Source: Paraburkholderia polaris
GTDB lineage: Bacteria; Pseudomonadota; Gammaproteobacteria; Burkholderiales; Burkholderiaceae
Direction: 5' to 3'
DNA: 64,000 nt
Assembly: GCF_012927345.1 (NCBI RefSeq)
Contig: NZ_JABBGJ010000004.1
Coordinates: forward strand, 124,001-188,000
Part shown: in pieces, positions 59,132 to 64,000 of the stretch
How positions within the stretch are numbered: position 1 is the first letter of the stretch
Layout: every line of letters begins with the position of its first letter
Notes under the pieces: generated by a model
Told to the model about the DNA's origin: nothing
Seen by the model: only the letters and a program-made list of their open reading frames with translations
Database searches by the model: none
Program-made: the position numbers and the translations under genes

Positions 59132-59904
59132 ACGCGGCAGATCTTTTAAATCAGCCGCCCCTGCTGCAGGTGCGTGCCGTGAGCAAGCGTTACGAAGCGC
59201 GCGCGGTGCTCGAAGGCGTAACGTTCGGTATCAGGCGCGGGGAGATCGTGAGTCTGGTCGGCCCGAGCGGCTGTGGCAAGAGCACATTGCTGCGCGTACT
59301 GGCCGGCCTTGATCGCGACTTCGAGGGAGAGATTTTGCTCGACGGGCTGGCGCAAGACGGCCCGTCGCCGCGCCTCGGCGTGATTTTTCAGGAGCCCCGC
59401 CTGCTGCCATGGCTGAGCGTGGCCGACAATGTCGCGTTTTCCGCGGGTCCACGGCGCGGCGTGGACCCGCGTGTGGGTCGACTGCTCGACGAGGTTGGCC
59501 TGGCCGGCACCGGCGCGGCACTGCCCAAGCAACTTTCGGGTGGCATGGCGCAACGCGTGGCGCTCGCGCGTGGCCTGTTCTCCCAGCCCGACCTGTTGCT
59601 GCTCGACGAGCCATTCAGCGCGGTCGACGCCATGACCCGCATGCGTCTGCAGGACCTGCTGTTGTCTCTGACGCGCGCGCACGGCACGGCGGCGCTGATC
59701 GTCACGCATGATCTGGATGAGGCGCTGTATTTGTCCGATCGCGTCCTGCTGCTCAACACGGCGGGCCAGCAGGGCGCCGGACGGCTGGTGCGCGACATCG
59801 ACGTTGCCGCGCCGCATCCGCGCGACCGGCGCGACGGCGCGCTCGCCGGTGTGCGAAACGAATTGCTCGATGGGATTGGTGCGGCGCGAAACGCCTACGC
59901 GTAA
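59128..59904 (+). CDS. ssuB: Sulfonate-type ABC transporter, ATPase
   Basis: A 258-residue ATPase when started at TTG 59128, which has GAGG before it and overlaps the ssuC stop (TTGA); an ATG at 59083 would instead overlap ssuC by 49 bases. Walker A GPSGCGKST, signature LSGGMAQRVALARGL, Walker B LLLLDEPFSAVD and the switch His in VTHDLDEALYL are all present. It drives uptake through SsuC. Confidence 0.87.
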   Translation: MNAADLLNQPPLLQVRAVSKRYEARAVLEGVTFGIRRGEIVSLVGPSGCGKSTLLRVLAGLDRDFEGEILLDGLAQDGPSPRLGVIFQEPRLLPWLSVADNVAFSAGPRRGVDPRVGRLLDEVGLAGTGAALPKQLSGGMAQRVALARGLFSQPDLLLLDEPFSAVDAMTRMRLQDLLLSLTRAHGTAALIVTHDLDEALYLSDRVLLLNTAGQQGAGRLVRDIDVAAPHPRDRRDGALAGVRNELLDGIGAARNAYA

Positions 59905-59964
59905 CCCGACTCGCGCTTTACTGAAAAGCGCGAGCGAATCGCCCTTGCAGCACGAAAATACTCC

Positions 59965-59996
59965 GCCGGTCCGCCCATCTGTATGAGCGGACCGGC
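59965..59996 (-). terminator. Hairpin terminator between ssuB and the cold-shock gene
   Basis: Arms 59965-59974 and 59987-59996 form a perfect 10-bp GC-rich stem with a 12-nt loop, nine bases past the end of the cold-shock gene on the minus strand, followed there by GGAGTATTTTC. It may also serve ssuB in the other direction. Confidence 0.6.
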
Positions 59997-60004
59997 CACT
60001 GCTC

Positions 60005-60208
60005 TTACACCGGCTTGATATCGGCCGCCTGCTTGCCCTTCGGTCCCTGCTTGATTTCGAAGCTGACCTTCTGGTTTTCCTGCAGCGATTTGAAACCTTC
60101 GCTGCGAATTTCCGAGAAATGGGCAAACAGATCCTCGCCACCGTCATCCGGTGTAATAAAGCCAAAGCCCTTCGCGTCATTGAACCACTTCACTGTACCG
60201 GTTGGCAT
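60005..60208 (-). CDS. Cold-shock protein, CspA family
   Basis: A 67-residue single OB-fold protein that binds single-stranded RNA and [14 protein letters not shown] (RNP1) and DLFAHFSEI (RNP2) are both present, and [17 protein letters not shown] is the usual start. GAGGAA precedes the ATG at 60208; longer frames read into the leader region. A long untranslated leader of up to about 370 bases precedes it, as is common for cold-shock genes. Confidence 0.95.
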   Translation of the reverse strand: MPTGTVKWFNDAKGFGFITPDDGGEDLFAHFSEIRSEGFKSLQENQKVSFEIKQGPKGKQAADIKPV

Positions 60209-60581
60209 GTCGATTCCTCGTTTGCACCTTGGTTGATTGGGTTGTATTCGCCGTCTTTCGCCTGCTGCTTTCGACCGTTGCCTTGAGTGCTGCTTTTTGC
60301 CCACTCGTGGCACTGTCCAACGCGTTTGGCTCTCGCCGGTTCCTGCTACTGCTGCTTGACTTTACGCCTGTTTGCGCGCCGCTGCTCAGGCGGGCGTTTC
60401 TGCGCCCCGGCAACCGGGGCAGCAAGGCCCGTGCCGCGCAGCACCCGTGGGCGCACCGCCGATGCGATCGCGCGCAATCAGATAAGATGATTGCTATCGG
60501 CAGTCCATCCATGGCCGCGCAGGTTCAGCCCGGTACACCCGACCGCGCGGCCTATCGTTTTCCCACTTACAGGAACCCAAC
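60209..60581. other. Long leader region between csp and gabD
   Basis: This 373-bp gap separates two divergent genes. It holds the promoters of both and no gene I can support; the frames inside show repeated Leu or Arg and lack ribosome sites. The part next to the cold-shock gene probably is its untranslated leader. Confidence 0.45.
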
Positions 60582-62027
60582 ATGGCCACCTCGAGCTATA
60601 CCGATACCCGACTTCTGATTAACGGCGAGTGGTGCGACGCCGCCAGCGGCAAGACCATCGACGTTATCAATCCCGCCACCGGCAAAGCCATCGGCAAGGT
60701 GGCCCACGCCGGCATTGCCGATCTGGACCGCGCGCTAGCCGCCGCACAGCGCGGCTTCGAAGCCTGGCGCAAAATTCCGGCCAACGAACGCGCCACGACC
60801 ATGCGCAAAGCGGCCGCGCTGGTGCGCGAACGTGCCTCCGACATCGGCCGCCTGATGACGCAGGAACAGGGCAAACCGTTCGTCGAGGCTCGCGGCGAAG
60901 TGCTGGCCGCCGCGGACATCATCGAGTGGTTCGCCGACGAAGGCCGCCGCGTCTACGGCCGGATCGTGCCGTCGCGCAATCTGGCAGCGCAGCAAACCGT
61001 GCTCAAGGAACCGATCGGCCCGGTGGCCGCCTTCACGCCGTGGAATTTCCCGGTCAATCAGGTCGTGCGCAAGCTGAGCGCGGCGCTCGCGTGCGGCTGC
61101 TCGTTCCTCGTCAAGGCGCCGGAAGAAACCCCGGCGTCGCCGGCGGCGCTGCTGCAGGCGTTCGTTGAAGCCGGCGTGCCGGCAGGCACGGTCGGCCTCG
61201 TGTTCGGCGACCCGGCAGAGATTTCCAGCTATCTGATTCCGCATCCGGTGATCCGCAAGGTCACGTTCACCGGCTCGACACCGGTCGGCAAGCAACTGGC
61301 GGCACTCGCCGGTGCGCACATGAAGCGCGCGACGATGGAGCTGGGCGGTCATGCGCCTGTCATCGTGGCCGAAGATGCCGACGTGGCGCTGGCTGTGAAG
61401 GCCGCGGGCGGCGCGAAATTCCGCAATGCCGGCCAGGTCTGCATCTCGCCCACGCGCTTTCTGGTGCACAACAGCATCCGCGAAGAATTCGCCGCCGCGC
61501 TCGTCAAGCACGCTGAAGGCCTCAAGCTCGGCGACGGTCTGGCCGAAGGCACCACCTTGGGGCCGCTCGCCAACGCGCGCCGTCTCAGCGCGATGAGCAA
61601 GGTGCTCGACGACGCGCGCAAGACCGGCGCCAAGGTCGAGACGGGCGGCGAACGCGTGGGCTCGGAAGGTAACTTCTTCGCGCCGACCGTGCTGACCAAC
61701 GTGTCGCTCGAATCGGACGTGTTCAACAACGAGCCGTTCGGCCCGATCGCCGCGATCCGCGGTTTCGACACGCTCGAAGAAGCGATCGCTGAGGCGAATC
61801 GCCTGCCGTATGGTCTCGCGGGTTATGCGTTCACGAAGTCGTTCCGCAACGTGCATCTGCTGTCGCAACAGATGGAAGTCGGCATGCTGTGGATCAACCA
61901 GCCTGCTACGCCGTCGCCGGAAATGCCGTTTGGCGGCGTGAAGGATTCGGGCTATGGCTCGGAAGGCGGTCCGGAAGCGATGGAAGGCTATCTGGTTACC
62001 AAGGCCGTTTCGGTGATGGCGGTTTAA
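60582..62027 (+). CDS. gabD: Succinate-semialdehyde dehydrogenase (NAD(P)+)
   Basis: A 481-residue aldehyde dehydrogenase, the usual GabD length. Catalytic residues are visible: N in TPWNFPVNQ, the general-base Glu in [12 protein letters not shown], and the nucleophilic Cys in [12 protein letters not shown]; the C-terminal [15 protein letters not shown] is typical of SSADH. It converts succinate semialdehyde to succinate, as in GABA use. AGGA precedes the ATG and a strong terminator follows; it stands alone. Other semialdehyde substrates are possible. Confidence 0.9.
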   Translation: MATSSYTDTRLLINGEWCDAASGKTIDVINPATGKAIGKVAHAGIADLDRALAAAQRGFEAWRKIPANERATTMRKAAALVRERASDIGRLMTQEQGKPFVEARGEVLAAADIIEWFADEGRRVYGRIVPSRNLAAQQTVLKEPIGPVAAFTPWNFPVNQVVRKLSAALACGCSFLVKAPEETPASPAALLQAFVEAGVPAGTVGLVFGDPAEISSYLIPHPVIRKVTFTGSTPVGKQLAALAGAHMKRATMELGGHAPVIVAEDADVALAVKAAGGAKFRNAGQVCISPTRFLVHNSIREEFAAALVKHAEGLKLGDGLAEGTTLGPLANARRLSAMSKVLDDARKTGAKVETGGERVGSEGNFFAPTVLTNVSLESDVFNNEPFGPIAAIRGFDTLEEAIAEANRLPYGLAGYAFTKSFRNVHLLSQQMEVGMLWINQPATPSPEMPFGGVKDSGYGSEGGPEAMEGYLVTKAVSVMAV

Positions 62028-62097
62028 GACGCCGAAGGCCGTCAGGCTTTCAGGGCGAGGTTTCCGGCCTCGTCCGCCTGTTTGATCACTGTGCCAG

Positions 62098-62128
62098 GTC
62101 CGCGAGCGCTCGTTCGCGGACTTTTTTT
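62098..62128 (+). terminator. Rho-independent terminator after gabD
   Basis: GTCCGCGA (62098-62105) pairs perfectly with TCGCGGAC (62114-62121) around an 8-nt loop, followed by seven T residues at 62122-62128. It lies 70 bp after the gabD stop. Confidence 0.9.
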
Positions 62129-62261
62129 ATTGGAACTTGCCTCGCGAGTCGGCCCTTGAATCGCCCCTTGAGCCCTCCTTGATTCGCCGCTCATTCGCTC
62201 GCTTCGTTCAGATCGTTCTTCCCTTTATGATGTTCAGTCGTGCAACGAATGCCGCTCCACT

Positions 62262-62861
62262 ATGAACGACGCCTCCCCTCGCCTCATGCAACCCACGCTG
62301 GTCGGACAGGCCGTCGAACTCCGGCCACTTCAACAAGAACACGCCCAAGCTCTGCTCGACGCCGCTGCGGATGGTCAGTTGTGGAAGATGAAGCTGACTG
62401 TCGTGCCGGGTCCTGAAACCATCGGCGGCTACATTGCAACCGCGCTCGATGGACGCACCGCCGGCACGGTGATGCCGTTTGTGATCGTGAGCCGCGATAC
62501 TGGGGCGATTGTCGGCAGCACACGGTTCTGGAAGATCGACCGGGTGAACCGGAAGCTGGAAATCGGCCACACGTGGTTGGGCGAGTCGGTGCAGCGCTCG
62601 GCTGTCAACACCGAGGCGAAATACCTGTTGTTGAGCCACGCCTTCGAAGCGATGCAGTGCGTGCGCGTGCAGTTCACCACGGACGAGCTCAACGAGAAAT
62701 CAAGAGCGGCGATTCTGCGGATCGGCGCGAAACAGGAAGGCATTGTCCGGCATGAGCGGATCATGCCGGATGGACGCAAGCGCAATTCGGTGCGCTTTAG
62801 CATCATCGATGAGGAGTGGGCGGAGGTTAAGGCGATGCTGGAGGGGAAACTGGGGCGGTGA
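62262..62861 (+). CDS. GNAT-family N-acetyltransferase (RimJ/RimL type)
   Basis: A 199-residue acetyltransferase. LVGQAVELRPLQQEHAQAL opens the fold, GSTRFWKIDRVNRKLEIGHTW is the beta4-beta5 region typical of RimJ/RimL proteins, and AILRIGAKQEGIVRHERIM is the acetyl-CoA-adjacent C-terminal part. The target may be a protein N-terminus or a small amine; it cannot be told from the sequence. It stands alone. Confidence 0.85.
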   Translation: MNDASPRLMQPTLVGQAVELRPLQQEHAQALLDAAADGQLWKMKLTVVPGPETIGGYIATALDGRTAGTVMPFVIVSRDTGAIVGSTRFWKIDRVNRKLEIGHTWLGESVQRSAVNTEAKYLLLSHAFEAMQCVRVQFTTDELNEKSRAAILRIGAKQEGIVRHERIMPDGRKRNSVRFSIIDEEWAEVKAMLEGKLGR

Positions 62862-62925
62862 GACCTGCCCCACGTTACTCACTTCACTTCGTCGCGTTCA
62901 AGCGCAAACCAGCCGCCCCACAGAT

Positions 62926-63948
62926 TCAAACGTGCACGTCCCGCTCACTAAGCGGCTGCGGTGGCGTCGTCGCCGCCGCAAACTCCTCAAGCAACGCATC
63001 CCGCGCATGATGGCGGCGCACCCATAGCGCGGTAAGAATCGGCACAAGAATCGCCGTCACCAGACACGCGGTCGCCACCATCGCCGTCGCTGCCGGCACC
63101 AGCGGCTTAAACCGCGGAATCATCTCGCCGATGATCGCCGGGTTCGCCACTGCAGCCCCCGCCGTCGACGAAGCCGCCAACCCCGCTGCCCCGTTACCGC
63201 CCGCAATCCAGCGATCCGCAAGGATCAGTGGAATGCCCGTCACAACAATCACCCCAAGGCCCAGCACGACGCCCGGCAAGCCGCTCGTGACGATCACGTT
63301 CAGGTCGATACCGTTGCCGAGCGCAAAACCGAAGAACGGAATCAGCGGATGCACGCAGCGGCCAAAGAACTCGCGCAGATCGCTATCCAGATTCCCCAAC
63401 ACAAAGCCAATCAGGAACGGCAGCACCGCGCCCACGAAAAGCCGCGGTTCGAAGAACGCGACGCCGGTCGCGCCGAGAATGATCATGCTGACGAGCGGCC
63501 CCGACTCGATCGACATCAGCACGAACGCGCCCGCCTCCTCCTTGCTGCCATATTGCTGCATCACGGCCGCATAGAGACCGCCGTTGGTCATGTCCATCGA
63601 GGTCGTGATCGCGAGCACCGAGAGCCCCGCGAACAGCCCCGCCTTAACGCCATCAATCGGAATGAAGTGCGAAGCGACGAGCGTCGCGATCCACGCCACC
63701 ACCATTTTGGTCACGAGCAGCGTGCCCGACTTGCGCAACACCGTGCCGGTTGCCCGCAGGTCGATCGTCGCGCCCATGCAGAAGAACCACACCGCCAGAA
63801 TCGGCACGGTGCCGGTGATCAATCCATTGGTGAACGACCCGAGGTATTTCCCTCCACCCGGCGCGAACGTATGAACACAGGCGCCAAGCAGCAACGGCAC
63901 CAGCATCAGGCCGCCTGGAATGCGGTCGATGGCCTTCTTGAGCTTCAT
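62926..63948 (-). CDS. kdgT: 2-keto-3-deoxygluconate permease
   Basis: A 340-residue inner-membrane symporter of the KdgT family with about ten hydrophobic segments; [20 protein letters not shown] opens the protein, [20 protein letters not shown] and GALVSM-like [14 protein letters not shown] are conserved blocks, and [18 protein letters not shown] lies near residue 265. It imports 2-keto-3-deoxygluconate with H+, a product of pectin or hexuronate breakdown. GGAGGAGAC precedes the ATG. It is the last gene in the window. Confidence 0.9.
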   Translation of the reverse strand: MKLKKAIDRIPGGLMLVPLLLGACVHTFAPGGGKYLGSFTNGLITGTVPILAVWFFCMGATIDLRATGTVLRKSGTLLVTKMVVAWIATLVASHFIPIDGVKAGLFAGLSVLAITTSMDMTNGGLYAAVMQQYGSKEEAGAFVLMSIESGPLVSMIILGATGVAFFEPRLFVGAVLPFLIGFVLGNLDSDLREFFGRCVHPLIPFFGFALGNGIDLNVIVTSGLPGVVLGLGVIVVTGIPLILADRWIAGGNGAAGLAASSTAGAAVANPAIIGEMIPRFKPLVPAATAMVATACLVTAILVPILTALWVRRHHARDALLEEFAAATTPPQPLSERDVHV

Positions 63949-64000
63949 GTCTCCTCCATGGACTTTGCGTCCAGTTGTCGGGTGAATCTCCGGCGGTGAT

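Noticed and set aside
1..64000. CRISPR arrays, rRNA, tRNA, insertion sequences
   Set aside because: No repeat-spacer pattern, no conserved RNA gene sequence and no transposase or terminal inverted repeats were recognised; the tandem repeats found are inside genes or short spacers.

Overview
The window reads as a chromosomal or large-replicon segment of a high-GC betaproteobacterium of the Burkholderiaceae, most likely a plant-associated Paraburkholderia. This rests on overall gene style (many LysR regulators, MHS-type transporters, OmpC-like porin, hopanoid hpn genes) and on an indole-3-acetate (auxin) catabolic locus arranged much like the one described in Paraburkholderia phytofirmans. No rRNA, tRNA, CRISPR array or insertion sequence was recognised.

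Positions 1-2.7 kb: the tail of a LysR regulator, an SDR oxidoreductase, a truncated LysR remnant, a TSUP-family exporter and a possible 31-residue membrane peptide. Positions 2.8-20.2 kb: an apparently complete iac (auxin degradation) locus. It holds oxygenase reductase iacF, the catBAC genes for ortho cleavage of catechol with catR, a second LysR (iacR1-like), Rieske oxygenase iacCD, an MHS transporter, a FixL-like kinase, the operon iacABIHE, a FixJ-like response regulator and flavin reductase iacG. Together these would take auxin to catechol and then to the beta-ketoadipate pathway. Positions 20.2-25.7 kb: a LysR-controlled MHS transporter, an amidase and a porin.

Positions 25.8-41.5 kb: a roughly 14-gene minus-strand operon for a group 1h (actinobacterial-type) [NiFe] hydrogenase. 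Small and large subunits come first, then a NifU-like protein without cysteines, three poorly characterised proteins, an endopeptidase, a 33-residue membrane peptide, hypF, hypC, a SIS-domain isomerase, hypD, hypE, hypA and hypB. A nickel permease gene lies upstream. Such enzymes can oxidise trace H2 in other bacteria. Positions 41.7-45.1 kb: CopC-like, outer-membrane-like and Met-rich DUF2946 proteins, then a membrane-anchored TAXI solute-binding protein. Positions 45.1-47.2 kb: an AT-rich island carrying one orphan tail-fibre-like repeat protein.

Positions 47.3-56.6 kb: proQ and a split hopanoid head-group locus (hpnJ, hpnI, hpnL, a second hpnI-like gene, hpnK) with a PmrA/PmrB-like two-component system in its middle. 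A near-identical 17-bp PmrA-type box lies before both that system and hpnJ, each with a -10-like hexamer 10 bp away, suggesting the kinase pair controls hopanoid modification. Positions 56.8-64 kb: a CoA-ligase remnant, an ssuABC-type sulfonate ABC transporter, a cold-shock protein, gabD, a GNAT acetyltransferase and kdgT.
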